Assembly (NCBI RefSeq): GCF_000699445.3
Contig: NC_067195.1
Location: 20,097,287-20,161,286, forward strand
Source of the DNA: Schistosoma haematobium
Lineage: Eukaryota; Platyhelminthes; Trematoda; Strigeidida; Schistosomatidae
Direction: 5' to 3'
Length of the DNA stretch: 64,000 bases
The position numbers and the translations under genes were made by a program. Below are positions 46,380-63,832 of this stretch, piece by piece (positions within the stretch are counted from its first letter, which is position 1; every line of letters begins with the position of its first letter). Below the pieces are notes generated by a model that searched no databases, was not told the origin of the DNA, and saw nothing but the letters and a program-made list of their open reading frames with translations.

Positions 46380-47400
46380 TTCCGAAGCTGTTGCCATTCA
46401 CGCTGTAGAATATTTTCCAGTAATCAAGGAGGCTGGTGTTCAGTAATGAGTTTCATTCCATTGTGTTCAACAATGAGCCGTAGTGTCGCGATTCGGACAG
46501 AACATGATCGAACCTTACGAAACTCAATATGTTGATTTTGAACTTAGACATTTACCAAATCTTTTATTCGGTTTAGTAACACTGTTGGAAACTTTGCTTG
46601 TCACTGAGAGTTATGCGTTACCTTTGTAGTTTGTACACTTATTAAGATCAGCTTTCTTCGGTATATTGATGAGTTATCTCTCTTCCCAGTCTGTTTGTAC
46701 TTGTTCTTCCTCCCAAATGTTTATGGAGAAAACGTGAAACATCTTTGTAGTTACCATCGTATCTAACTGCAGTGTTTAGCTGGTGTGTTGTCTGATCCAT
46801 TGTTGATTTATCTGACGGCCTTGTAGATTTCTTCGATTACCGTTGAGTATGATCTATGGAGAGGTGTTCTGTGTGTGCTGCTTGGACATCCGTTGAGTTC
46901 ATTGAGACTGGTCTATTCAATAGCTCTTCACATTGCTCCACTCACCTGTTTAGCTTTTCTTGAATCTCAGTGACTGCTTTGTCTTCTTTATCCTTGAATG
47001 GTCACTCTAGTTTACAATATTTTCATACTAGTTTATTCGTCGTATCATATAGTCGTCTCGTATTTCTTCCTACAACTTTTTCTGTTGTCATTGCTAGATC
47101 TTGTACGTATTTCCGCTTGTCGGCTTCAAATGCTCCTCGTCACTTTCTTGTTTGCTTCTGTGATTCGACCTGTGAATTTTCATTCTGTGCTGTTGTCGAC
47201 TATTATCTTCTTGTTTCCTTTGGTGAAACTTGCAAAGGCTGTCTACAACGATGGGTTCCTTATATTTGTGCTTCTAGAGTCTCAATAGCTGGACAGATTT
47301 TGAAGTTATTGCCTCCTCAATTCTCCTCTTGTTGGTCTATATGTTATTATAATATTCAGGGTAGACCGTATTGTATTCCTTGTGTTTATACATAGGGTAG
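46380..47400 (-). mobile_element. SR2-like (RTE clade) LINE fragment, antisense
   Basis: On the - strand, from 47400 leftward, pieces of SR2: ITEIQEK.NRWVEQ, ELLNRPVSMN, VQAAHTEH, WEEEQVQTDW and IPKKADL (matching the RTE block WEEEQVP.DW..LI.IPKKGDL). The region near 46390-46500 repeats 32850-32960. Frames are broken; the 141-codon + strand open frame over it is an antisense artefact. Confidence 0.75.
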
Positions 47401-50400
47401 TTGATTTTAAATGTTGCAAATTCTAAAATGTTATATATATACCGCATTACATCCTCTCGCTTGATATCGTGGACTCCAAATGACCAGTCTCTATTGGTTC
47501 ATGTATATCATGTTTAGAGCAAGTAACTGAATTCAATATTTGTAAAATAAATGAGTAATGGAATACCATATTCCCTAAACTTAGTCACTGTTTCGAACAT
47601 GGAAACTGATATAATAGAAATAAAGAGCTCTATGATTATCCGCATCCAATTATGTATGCTGGATAATGTAGGTTTAAAATCTTATTTCAATCCAATTTTC
47701 ATGTCATTTTTATTAACTTGGCAGTAAATTATATGCATTGGCTTCAACTACGGGCGTACATGAGCACGCACAATTATATTAAGTTCATTAACAATGTAGA
47801 TTAACTGTGATAACAACGTATAACGGTAGATTGTGGTTAAAATTATTTAATGTGACCTTATCAATTTCAGTGGGACGTTCAATGTGATTTAATGACAATA
47901 CTAACCAACATAATCATTAATAGTAATTAAGAATGAGACAAATTTATTTTATAAGTTGAAATTTGATCTCAACAGAAAAAAGGACGTAGATAGTTTATCT
48001 TTAGTTAATTTTATTCTGTTCAGCATAATCAAATCTTGAGTCAAGTGTACATAATCTACGCTAAAACACCAAGTAGGTTTGTGATATCAAATTTCGATAA
48101 TCAAGTTAAAATACGAAATAGTAAGCATTTTTGGTTCCTGATATTCCTGACTGAACATAATTTGTAATTCATAGATACTTAGATAATAACTTCTAAGTAA
48201 GAGCATTTTCGTTCAACCGAGCATCAAACTTTATACCAATTTAGTTTATTAAAGAACCATCTTTAAAACGTTTAGTCCAGGTTCAATCTGTTACTGTTAA
48301 CACGTGAAAATCTCTATAAGGCAATTGTTATCATGACAAGTTGTCCGAGATAGGATTCATTCAGAAAGTGTCTAAATATGACATCTTTTGTAGTTTTAAA
48401 AACTAAAATTTTTAGAACGAATAGTGTAAGCTATGATATTGTTAACAATATTAATTCTAGCAAACATATGCATGACATATACTACTGATCGATATGTGAA
48501 GAAATCCCAATTAGTTTCTGTTTGCTTACATTACCAATACATAGTACTGTGATAAGTATGTCAATCAAGGACCATACCACTCTTTAGACTGATTTAATGC
48601 TTTATTGAAGCTTCTGGCCCAAAACCAAAATAGGCACATGCTTATGAATAAGCAGTAATAAATTATTTCTTCAGTCTGAATAGTCGTTATCAACTTCAAA
48701 ATAGATAAATCTATACTCTTGAGTTATTTTTTACTACCGTCCCAGTAGGTGCTCTCTTATAGGTCGAGGCATGTCCGTCGATAAATAACCTGGCTATATA
48801 TATAATGTGAGTCACACAAACCGTTTAATGGTGCATAAGGTGTGACTCAAAAATGTACAAATATACATACTCTGTGAGTTATAGTTGCTGTCCAGATGCT
48901 TAAGCTGGAGCAAATGACATCGGCATGGACTTATGAACACCGTATAAGTCAAAAGCATACACAAGGTAGATTGTTTTAAATGTTTTGTTGGCGTATGTAA
49001 AAAAAATTGGTAGACGTTCTGAAAAACAAACGATTTTATAAAGATACCTTTTGTTTTACTGAGCTGCCAGGCAACGAAAAATTCAAAACAGCCATGTCAA
49101 CATTCATCTCTTGTGTCTAAATTTCGACGAACAGGTAAATTATAGTTTATAACTGTCATAAAAGTCTTCATACTTTATAAACTAGTCAAGTAGTGAGGAC
49201 AGAAAAGATGCAGTAGACCGCAGGACATAAATTGCAAATACTATATTCTTCTTGCCTATTGATATTTATTTTACAATTGAAACGTATACATGCACTCATT
49301 AGAGTAACTGCTAGGTTTACAACAAGACTTATCAGATGTTAAACATAGCTTGTTTTTATTAACAGAGAAGATAAAACCAACTTGACAAGAAATCAAACTG
49401 TTTGCTTGTTGACTTTGTGAAATGCAAATAAAAGCACTTAAGAGTCATTAGAAAAATTTAGTATTAATTCAATCCTCTAGTTGTTGTGGTTGTTTCTACT
49501 TGTCTTATAACCAAGTTCTTATCTGAGAAAAATCAACCGTTTTATATTACTATTAGGAATATCATATTGGCGATGACTTTACTATCGTAAAACACGTCTC
49601 TTTAGCATAGTAACATAATGAGCTAAATTGACTAAATAGTTCAACTGAATCGTACAACCAAATATGACAATTATGATATAAATTACATTTGAAGAATCAT
49701 CATAGAAACATTAACTTTGTCGTATAAGAATCTATACTTGAAATGTAAATCAGAATGTCTACAGGTTACATACATTATTAATGAGTCGGTTTAAATAAAA
49801 CAATTATTAAAAGTAGAATAATTCATCTAACTATATTTAAAATCATGGAGTTTGAATAATAAGATGAAACTTCATGGAGAACTTGTAATACTTGTTTAGA
49901 TAAATCGTGAAAATAACTTGCACTATCTAAAATTATGCATTCATGGAGGTGTAGTAGCAGTTAAGACGTGTTATCTAACGTCTCCAATCACTCAGAAGAA
50001 CATTCTGACTAATATTACCTAATTTTATATTGTTATCAAATCGTATCAATAGGATAAATGTACTAGAAAGCAAACATCATATCAATGCTCAAAATGTGTT
50101 CTAAATAATTGCAAATAAATCTGGCTTACGGAAGCATACTCAAGTGATAGACGTGAATGTTATACATATGGCTTGACAAGAAAAATTCTTTAGAGTATCT
50201 TTATCAATCAAAGATCATCTGACATAAAGTACAAGTTAAAATGAGTACATCATGAGAAGAATTAGACGAGTAATAAGGTTTATTCTGATATCTGACAAAA
50301 AGAATATTTATAAAAAAAAACCTGTCAGTTACGATAGAAATTTCTATACACACTTGAACACATTTGAATAAAATGATGATTACTAGATATTCAACGGTTA

Positions 50401-51026
50401 AATAAACAAGAATACAACAACAAAGGCGAGTGTAGTGAAAATTCGACACAAAGCATTTAATTTTGCTTCACATAACCATCTAAAAAAGAAGATACACATT
50501 TGGTAGCTTAAAAATATCAGGAAATATATTTCCGTACATCGGGATACACAAACACAATATGAAAATAAAGTAAACGAGTAACGACAGTAAAATTAAATAA
50601 TGTGAACACAAGATGGAAAATCTCTTGTTTCTTGAAGAAGAAATGAATGAATATCTTTTCACAGCATGTATCATTTTTATAGATATTTTATAACAGTAAT
50701 GTTGCATGATTGGAATTTGGATTTTCATTCGGAATCAATAAATATCTGCCTTTTTTAAAACATATTTATAGATATAATATAGACAGCCGACTGATTGAGA
50801 ATAGTGAATAAGATCAAAACAAGAAAAATAAAGTACAGGGAAGTTGTTGAACAACTTACAGAAAAATAGACAATAAAAGTATTCATTCAAAACAATGGGG
50901 GGTACACATAAAGCACATGAAATTAAAAAGTACATAAAATGAGCAAAGTAAATGAAGTAAAATAGTGAGTGAGAATCATAGAAAGGTTGTCATAAAACAT
51001 AAAAATAATCAATAGCAGTTATAACT
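47401..51026. other. Intergenic between SOAT and RAB2 (convergent), nothing recognised
   Basis: Long AT-rich stretch without a coding match. A perfect 10 bp inverted repeat is at 48808-48849. Confidence 0.5.
48808..48849. other. Perfect hairpin, 10 bp stem and 22 nt loop
   Basis: tgagtcacac (48808-48817) and gtgtgactca (48840-48849) are exact reverse complements around a 22 nt loop. Function unknown; could be chance. Confidence 0.5.
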
Positions 51027-51032
51027 TTTATT
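51027..51032 (-). terminator. Candidate RAB2 polyadenylation signal
   Basis: AATAAA on the - strand 34 bases after the RAB2 stop; it implies a very short 3' untranslated region. Confidence 0.45.
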
Positions 51033-51066
51033 ATCTTTCCATAAACTAATCTCTCTTTGGTATGAG

Positions 51067-51174
51067 CTAACAACAACGTCTTCTTAGATTACCTCCTGAA
51101 TCTGAGCCAACCGGACCGTAGGAACCACTTTGTCGAGTACTTAATTGTTGAGGACCTAACTTTATGCCATTTGC
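51067..51174 (-). CDS. RAB2: RAB2 GTPase, exon 5 (C-terminus)
   Basis: After acceptor ..gtaacttag the exon reads ANGIKLGPQQ, a Ser/Gly-rich linker, then LRRRCC and TAG (stop 51067-51069), residues 182-216. ANGIKxGPQ is the Rab2 hypervariable-region landmark (vertebrate ANGIKIGPQH). The Cys-Cys end is the dual geranylgeranylation signal that anchors Rab2 to membranes. The exon is 5 kb from exon 4; phase (0) and the sequence join INND-ANGIK both fit. Confidence 0.95.
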   Translation of the reverse strand, partial: ANGIKLGPQQLSTRQSGSYGPVGSDSGGNLRRRCC

Positions 51175-52097
51175 CTAAGTTACAAAAAAATGTAGATTGT
51201 TAGGCGAGTACAGAGATATATCTGGCCATAAAACGGGATAAGAAAAAGTTTTTAGAAATAAAAGTTAGTTAGCTAGCTAGTTACAGTTAGATTGTTAAAC
51301 AAAATTAATAGTCTACTTATAATCGACAATCATCAAAATTGAAAATTATTCTTATACGTGGGAAAAAATAGTGTCTTATCGGAAACCGACAAGCAAAGAA
51401 ACTAGTTATGCAGCTATGAATGAAAAATTTTTGCTGCAATTAATTGATAACACCAACTATGGTGATAAATATGTATGAAAAAAGCTCTGAATAATTGAGT
51501 CAGAGAAAAGTTATCATAGAAAATACTATATATCAACTAAATATTTATAGAATGTTAGTTACCTAAAGTATTACCGCTAATGAATATTTATGAAGACATT
51601 TTGACCAACCATACAAGTATTCGATTGTTTTTAATAAGTTCTTCACTTAACAAGTGCATGAAAGAAGACAAGCAGATTAAGGTGTATTGTATCGACTTCT
51701 TAACGAGTGTGAATACAGGATTACCAGTGTATTCACTATTTGTCGATAACAAATTTTGCAAAAGTTAGTGGTGCCCAGTATTTAAACAAAGTGGGTTGAA
51801 CTGATATATAACTGGAAATGAGAGTATGTTACTTATTAAAAAGGCTTTTGGAGTTCAAGACCAAAATGGGTTTGAATCAGTTCCGATGATTATATTTTGA
51901 TGACTCAAAAGAACCAGCTACCTTTCAACGAATCCTGTACCCAATGAACTAGGTGTTGAAATGAATTTACTTAGTATGAACACTAGGCAATAACAACTTA
52001 CGTTCAATTCACAAGAACATGGGTACTTTTTCATGCAATCAATCTAATATCTTAGGTTGCCTAGAACTGGAGAGATCTCGTAAAGTGGGCATTCATA
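51175..52097 (-). other. RAB2 intron 4, 3' part
   Basis: No recognised element before the inverted duplication begins. Confidence 0.45.
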
Positions 52098-54290
52098 GCT
52101 CACTGGCTAATCGTTGATGTTTCGTGTTCATGTACATATTATAAAACTTTTTAAAAGCTTAATATTCGAACAACCTTATTTGTCTCAACGAAGACATCGT
52201 GAAAATAGTTATGCACCCAAAATTATAAATATATATTGATCGGACCTAGAAATAATACCCGAATTTGAGGTAAATTCACGAAAGTAGCAGAGTTATTAGA
52301 AAAAGAAACTATAAAAGAAGCACACATGGAATTATATACAAACCATTTATTGCTCAGCGATATAACCAAGTAGATCGATAAAAAGAGCAACAGGAGAAAT
52401 CAACGGTACAATTGACAGACATTACCGGATGACAGTCTTTCAGACACTTCCACTGAAATACTTTATTCTAAAAATACTAGGATACAGTTTCTTGTTATCT
52501 TCAGAATACAATAATGTGACAGATTCAAGCATGTTTCATCTACTTTGATAGGGCTATTACTAACTTCATAAATACCGAATGGACAGCTTCGATTTAGTAC
52601 TAAGATCTCCTGGTCTTTTGTACAAACAGTTCATACTCTATCAGTAAGAACTAACAACTATAAACCGTTTCGCTATACTATGCGAAAAACAGCTAACAAC
52701 CTATGCACTTCAAATGTGAATGACATTATTAAAATGAGTTCTATATAAACACACACCAGTTATTTAACAATAAACAAGACCAGGCTACATTTATTGTAAA
52801 AAATTAAATGGGTCATCTTGATAAAACTTGATGTCAGTGATACGAATGTTAACTTATGATGTATGATGAAAGTATTTCATTTCATTGGTAGTGAATTATT
52901 TAATATGAATAAATAAATAAAATATCCAAAACCAATGTCCAAACTCGTTTAGAAACATAGTGAAATAAAAATTCACATGGTATTAAAAACCAATGGAATA
53001 AATACTTGTGTATATTCATTCACAAATCGGTCGACTTGATAGTTACTTCAATATTATAAATAAACAAATCATGGCAATTGATTCATACAGATATTAGTCA
53101 ATATTTGAATAAATAGTAGAAGTTAGGATCGGAGTATATAGAAGACGTTAGTTTCAAAAACTTAACTTAAAATCATCGCAGAGATTGAAATGACATTTGA
53201 CTACGCCTAAACCATCCTTTAATTGCTGACCATCCCACACATAGGAAAAGGAGAAAGGCTGTGTGTAACCTCAACAACCCCGCCTGGCGAAAATACACTA
53301 ATCAGCCCACTTACACTCTATTATGGAAGTTCAAGAATTTTCCTATAGAACAGTTATTCACGACTCATGACGAAAGCCAAAATTCTTCGGCAATCACCAA
53401 CACCATATCTCCTCCGACAAAACCAAAACCGACAATCAATACACGCACATGGAATGTCGGAGACTGATAAAGATTAGGACAACCATTCGAGTAACCGAGG
53501 AAATCAGCAGACGCAACCTGAATGTGTTTGCAATAAGTAAAACACACTAAACACTATCTCAACAAAAACAATAACTTCGACAGATCACTCATTGTATTTC
53601 GTTCAGAAACAGAAATATTCAATACATACAAGGAGTCGCACTCACGTTATCCAAAGAACCAGGATAAGCGCTTATGTAACACAAGAGAAATACAAGGCTC
53701 CAGGACCATTTAAGCATCACTCAAGACAAAGAAACCAAGGACTACAATCGACGCTATCCTCTGCAACAAACTTACCAGTCACCACAGAGATTATTATTAT
53801 TATTGTTATAGTTTGAACACATTGATACTGGTACGAGGAATCACCAAATAAATATGCGCCACACTAATCTCATTTGATTTGTGTGAGGGCTGTGATACTG
53901 CTCGGGTGCCCAAACCGAAGCAGAGAACATAGAGAACATCTTAAACACCAGTTTTACGAAGTACTCCAACTCACCCTGAACAAATCTTCAAGAAAAATGT
54001 TGATCATCCTGATATGAAACATCGACACCGAATTCCGGACAGACAATACCGGATACTAACGCATTACGGGACGACATAGACTACGAGGGTAACGAGAATG
54101 GAGTGCGACTGGAGAATCTATGTGCTATCAACAACATGGTGACTATAGACGGCAGTATTTCTCCCGACAATCCCATACACAAAGCTACACAGGAATCACA
54201 GGAACACACTACAAGAAACGAGACTGACCACATCTGCGTCAATAAAATATTTACAAGGTGCATGTGAGATGTACGAACAGAGAGGGGAGA
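52098..54290 (-). repeat. Arm 2 of the ~2 kb inverted duplication (partner 4637-6687)
   Basis: Reverse complement of arm 1 with very high identity. Differences noted by eye: the 132 bp X insertion at 53791-53922, and several private substitutions between about 53560 and 53720 (for example gatcactcatt for the partner's gaccactcatt). 52100-53230 carries no recognised transposon. Confidence 0.85.
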
Positions 54291-54480
54291 ACAGATTTTG
54301 CGTCATATTAGCACGTGGTAGTGACCAAGCTCAAACTGAAGTTGAAGAAACACTGTATAGTTGGATAAGTAGCATTAAGAAGGTCTGATATCCCATCCCT
54401 AAAAGGTGCTGACGAGCTCAGCGAGTACGTCAAGTAACTAAAAAGTGTATTCGGTCGTGTTAACAAGTGTAGATTACCTG
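53230..54480 (+). mobile_element. SR2-like (RTE clade) LINE endonuclease fragment, copy C
   Basis: On the + strand: INTRTWNVGD near 53430 (RTE start of the endonuclease), RRNLNVFAISKTH, QGVALTLSKE, NENGVRLENLCAINN, PIHKATQES and DHICVNK, then VVVTKLKLKLKKH near 54330. Order and content match the SR2 apurinic endonuclease; many stops. It is antisense to RAB2 within intron 4. Confidence 0.8.
53791..53922 (-). repeat. Repeat family X, truncated copy in SR2 copy C
   Basis: Same element, length and insertion point as 33553-33684, reverse orientation with (TTA)n at its left end. Confidence 0.75.
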
Positions 54481-54785
54481 GTTGGGGACTGTAAATTACA
54501 GGAAACAAAATCGTTCGCAATTGTCCAGGTCCATCCATTCTTTATCTTCCCACAATTTCTAAGCTTCTGAGTTTCTCATAATTTACTTTTTATTTGACTA
54601 ATTTATAATTCCTTGAGCCAAATCTTCGTTTCCCAGTCTTTTCAATTACCACTAATACTGCTACAACTTCTCATATTCTGTGATTTGAACTAACAATTCC
54701 ATTTCGCTGTGCTAACTCGGTGAGGCAACACAAACCTACGTACGGATGTACCAGGTTCTACGTTGTTTTTGACTGACTAACTGAG
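54465..54785 (+). mobile_element. RTE-type LINE (second family) 3' end
   Basis: tgtagattacctggttggggac.. and ..aatcgttcgcaattgtccaggtccatccattctttatcttccc are the coding end. Then the shared 3' untranslated block (ctgtgatttgaac, gctgtgctaactcgg, gtgaggcaacacaaacc, gttctacgttg) and a tgactgactaactg tail. Confidence 0.65.
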
Positions 54786-54879
54786 TGTATTCCAATTGAA
54801 GACTGGTGTTAGACAAAGATGATTCCTCTCGTTTTTCCTCTTTCCGAAGGCTGTTGACTGGATTGTGAAGACCTCCACT

Positions 54880-55310
54880 ACATAGGAGACAAGAGAAAAT
54901 ACTAAACGCGGTGGACATAGTGAACCCAAATAGATGATTTGCACTTTGCAGACCACTTAGCTTTTCCACTGCATACATGACAACAAATGTAAATGAAGAC
55001 AGCCAGTGTATCAGCGGCTTCTCCAGTACCAGATGTCAACAATCACAAAGGAAGAAAAGAGATCCTGTAATATGATGCGGTGAGCACCACCTGACTCACC
55101 TGTGTTGGAGTCACTGGAAGACTTGAGAGCCTTCACGTACCTGTACAGCCTTATCGACAAACAAGAAGAATCTGATGCAGGTGTGGAGGTTTGAACTGAA
55201 AAGGAAAGAGCAACATCCTTACAACTGAAAAATGTCTGAGACTCAATGGTTCCTTTACACAAGGTCAAAGTCGTTAAGGGAAATGGAAAAGAGGTAAACA
55301 AAAACATGGC
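54880..55310 (+). mobile_element. SR2-like RT fragment
   Basis: LDDLHFADHLA (motif C region, YADD degenerate) near 54935, then LEDL.AFTYLYSLIDKQEESDAGVEV and ATSLQLKNV: the post-RT part of SR2 (ESFTYLGSIIDEQGGSDADV.., LQLKNIW). Heavily decayed. Confidence 0.65.
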
Positions 55311-59215
<3,905 letters not shown>

Positions 59216-59984
59216 TTAGGTAGAAATTTAGATAGACGGCTAATTAAATTTAAATATAGATTATTGAGGACATATTTAGGCAAATAACTAATATTTACTT
59301 AAGCAATGATTATCAACACGACACTAATCCCCTAGTATAAGCCACTAAATTTACTTCAAAGACAGTCGTTAGGAAGCATATACAGTAATAGACTGTTTGT
59401 GAATGTGAACTATTACAGAAATTTTGTTGTAGAAAGTAACTAATTGATATGGAATGATCTCAAAATCAATTCCTATCAGTAGTTAACGTCAGTTGAAATC
59501 TATTTGTTGTATATAATATTTAAGTACAGTGCACTATTTAGGGACACAAGGTAGTGTTCCAAACCCAAGATATTTCATAATCACAGTTCGGCATTTATAA
59601 AATATACATTATTCGAGGTTGATATTGAGACGAGAATAAGGTTGAGTCAACCAGTATCAATTAGTACAATAGATATAATGCCGTACGCCTAATGCTACAT
59701 AAAAAGAGAAATACCACCGGTATCAGACACTGAACGCTAATGAAAATACAGTCAAAAGTGGACAGCAGGCCTCATGTTAAACAAGCAAATGTAATTAGTC
59801 GATTAGGATGGAAAGTGGTAGTCCCTTGTCATGAACACTTTAAACAAACAGTCTCAAGCTATTCACAAATTATTTGCCCTGTAAATTGCGGTTTTACTAA
59901 ATCATAACCACAAAATGGACTACAGTATTGACCTACTGAAGCTCATATTTTAGACGTATAGTTATTCTAAAATTCCCTGCTACG

Positions 59985-60785
59985 ACCTAGGGTGGGGAGT
60001 CAACTCTCCCTCTCGAAATGCTCACATGGCCAAGTGTATGCAGCTACTGCCAGGGAAATCCTACTCATTGCCCTCTCGAGGCGGTGTTGATTACGAAATT
60101 GAAAGGACTAGTGTCTACTCATTTGCGGATAAACCTTTCGCCTTTTACTAAAGATTTCCGTGGGAAGGCACAGTACAATGAGTTTAATATCACTTTTTCC
60201 AACTTCAAAGTCCAAAAACCGAGATCAAATCGTTTACATCTGGAGTTCCGTTTCTCGCATCGAGTAGTAAATTACTGGAATTCTCTACCGGAACACGTAA
60301 TACCAGCACCTGTTGATATATTTGAAACGAGATTGGACCTACACAGTGTGACAAACTGCAAGGATTAATAGAGGTCGATAGACCTGTTGTCCCTATTGCT
60401 GAAGACTGAAAAGCGAATGTCCGGCGCTTCAACCGGGTTTATGGACGCGGATGGTCCATCTAGAGTTCTTGGGAAACCCTGGTTCCAAACCAATGGTGCA
60501 CATGGGCTACACTATCCTGTGGGAACAAATGGCGTATGAACCTATTGTTGGTCACCGGCTACCATGAGACTGCATCTCCTGACGTTGTTCCACTGCGTTG
60601 TGGATCAGACCTCCAGGTCGAGGGCTACAGGTGTGACCCCCTACGAAAACCACTTACTTCGGTTTAGGCAACCGGACAGTATTATAGCCCACACATAAAT
60701 CAAGTGACTTGTGTGGTGCATATGTATTTGGTGCCTCTTCGTACCAATATTTATGTGTTCAAATAAATAAATAAATAAAATAAAT
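59985..60785 (+). repeat. Repeat family X, longest copy, split by a CR1 fragment
   Basis: Left part 59985-60109, right part 60402-60755, then an (AAAT)n tail to 60785. Matches 13801-14310 reversed, which lacks the central block. Confidence 0.7.
60110..60401 (+). mobile_element. CR1-clade LINE 3' end nested in repeat X
   Basis: Encodes LHLEFRFSHRVVNYWNSLPEHVIPAPVDIFETRLD to TAA at 60366-60368, the CR1 C-terminus (compare YRLSRRIINEWNSLPRHLIEAPSV at 32120-32200), followed by gtcgatagacctgttgtcc, like the 3' end at 32250-32275. Possible short target duplication ggact / agact. Confidence 0.75.
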
Positions 60786-61034
60786 TAAGACCTGTATACA
60801 GAGATATTGGTGATTAACTTATTTATGTAAAGCTAGTCAGCTAGATAAAGTCCCACGACCCACCTAACATTACATAAGTACCAGTTTTGGATCTGAAATG
60901 TTTACACGAAAAATATTTTAATAGGATTAGAGCTGTCATAAATGCCTGAACTTAGCCAAAATTCTTTTCAATAAAATTAATGTTGTGATAAAGTTTTGTA
61001 GGTGCTGCATATTACAAGGGCGTTATTGAGACTA

Positions 61035-61789
<755 letters not shown>

Positions 61790-62890
61790 TTCTTCATTGC
61801 TCTCCACTCTTTGTTTTCCTGTAACGTATGTTGAGGCCTACTGGTGCAAAGGTTGCTGCCACACTGTTTATCTACAATGGTGTTTGTTCGTGCGTATGGG
61901 ATAGAAGAGCCAGATTGTCTGCAAAGTCAAAATCTTCTAGTTGCATACAACCTGTCAAATTTATTACGTGCTTCCCATCAGATGTGGTCTTCACAATTCA
62001 GCCAACCACTAAGAGGAAGGACAATAGGGATAATAAGCAGTCTTTTCTGACCTTGTTCCTCGCTTGGAATGCGTTTGTCAGCTGCCCTCTATGCACGACC
62101 TTTCACTGTAGTCCGTCGTATGTATTTCAGATGACGTTAACTATTTTCCCAGGTACTCCGTAGTGTCGAAGAAGTTTCCATAAGGTTCTCCTACCCAAAT
62201 GCTTTCTTATAATCGATGGCGTTAATGTGTAGTGACGGATTTCTTTCAGTCGATTACTCAACAATGATCCGTAATGTCGCGATCTGGTCTGCACACGACC
62301 GGTCCTTACGGAATCCAGCCTGTTGACCTCGAAGCTGGGCGTCCACTGAATTTTTCACCCGGTCAAGCAACAGTAGTGTGACAGTAGTGTGATTCCTTTG
62401 CTGTCCTCACATTTTCTCAGATCTCCTTTCTGTGGTATCTTGATGAGACATCATTTTCCAGTGCATCAGCATTTGTTTTCCCTCCCATATCTTCCTAAGT
62501 AGATTGTGAAGCATGTTTGCAGTTACTTCTATGTCTGACTTTGGTGTTCCGGCTGACATATTGTCAGGTCCTGCTGCTTTTCCACCCTTGATTTGTCTAA
62601 TGGTTATGTTAATTTCTTCCGTTATTGGTGTAGTGACATCTATAGGAATGTCTGTGTGTGCTGCCTCAATATCCAATGGTCTATTCAAGAATTCTTCGAA
62701 TTATTTAACCCATTTGTTCCTCTGTTCTTGAATCTCGGTGATTGTTTTGCCTTCTTTGTATTTGACTATTCCCTCTGGTTTACTATATTTCCCTGCTAGT
62801 TTCTTCGTTGTGTCATATAGTTGTCTCATATTTCCTTCTCTTGAAACATTTTCCGCTCTCATTGTTAGGTCTTCCATGCAGTTGCGCTCG
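61790..62890 (-). mobile_element. SR2-like (RTE clade) LINE fragment
   Basis: On the - strand from 62890: REGNMRQLYDTTKKLAGKYSKP, KTITEIQEQRNKWV, LNRP, DIEAAHTDIPIDVTTP, GGKAAGPDN, SDIEVTANMLHNLLRKIWE (62407-62688 open). Then AQLRGQQAGFRKDRSCADQIATLRIIVE near 62270-62370, and decayed motif B/C regions to about 61800. It lies just upstream of RAB2, in the same orientation. Confidence 0.85.
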
Positions 62891-63832
62891 TCAGACTGAT
62901 TGCTATAATCGTAGAAATGGTAGTCGTGTTAGTAATAGGTAATTTGTGGGACAATTGCCAAACGGCTGTTCCTGAAGAAAGATGGCAATTTGTGGGCAAC
63001 AATCAGGCCTCCTATTGAAACTATCCATTGAGAGTCATGTAGTCACATAGTTTTAGAAAATATTATGGATAAGATTGGTTTATGATGGGAAAAAGCATGG
63101 CCTTATTTAACTTTTCGACTTTTGATATGTAACAACGTTATTATGTGAGTATATCATAGACAAGTACCACTTTGACCCACCCCTCAGCAACTAAAGGAAT
63201 AAAACACCATATAATAACAGGATCAATAGAGGAAAATCGCTATGAGTAGCACTGAATTTACCTAACAACAAGGAGGTCCTAAAAATGACAATAATCATAA
63301 TCATCACGCAAACACACAAATTTAATCTGGCTTCAATTGATATGGTCAAAATTAAAATTTGCGGTGAAAATTATTCGGGGTCGAATACACAATTGATATT
63401 AGTGTGGTGATAAGTTATTATCTCAGGCTATGTGAAGATATTTTTGCTCAAATAAGACTGATGTCGTTTATGAGGAAAACATGGGATCATAGAGTCAAAA
63501 GAATTCGGTGAATAGCTTCAAGGTGGCAACCAAAACAAATAACTGAGCCTTTCATATGTGGTCCCTCTAGACCTAGATAAGTGTGGAAAACAGACTGGGA
63601 ATTTAATTTTTGTCAGTAAAATCAGGATGTGTGCATGAATCAAACAGATCCATCATAAGGTGCCGGCGTTATTATGAGGGAGTAGTATATTCGTAGGAGG
63701 ATAGTGAGAAAAAAAGTGAAACGAGACGAACATGTTGTTTCAGTGATGATTCACTAGGACGTTTTGTGAATATTTGTCAGAGTAAGATCACGCACTGATA
63801 CCCACTAAAATTAGCAGCACTTGAATTAAATT
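62891..63832. other. Unassigned
   Basis: No coding match; a GC-richer patch near 62940-63020 may be repeat-derived. Confidence 0.4.

Noticed and set aside
46970..47395. 141-codon + strand open frame, rich in hydrophobic residues
   Set aside because: It is the antisense of an SR2 fragment and matches no family in its own sense.
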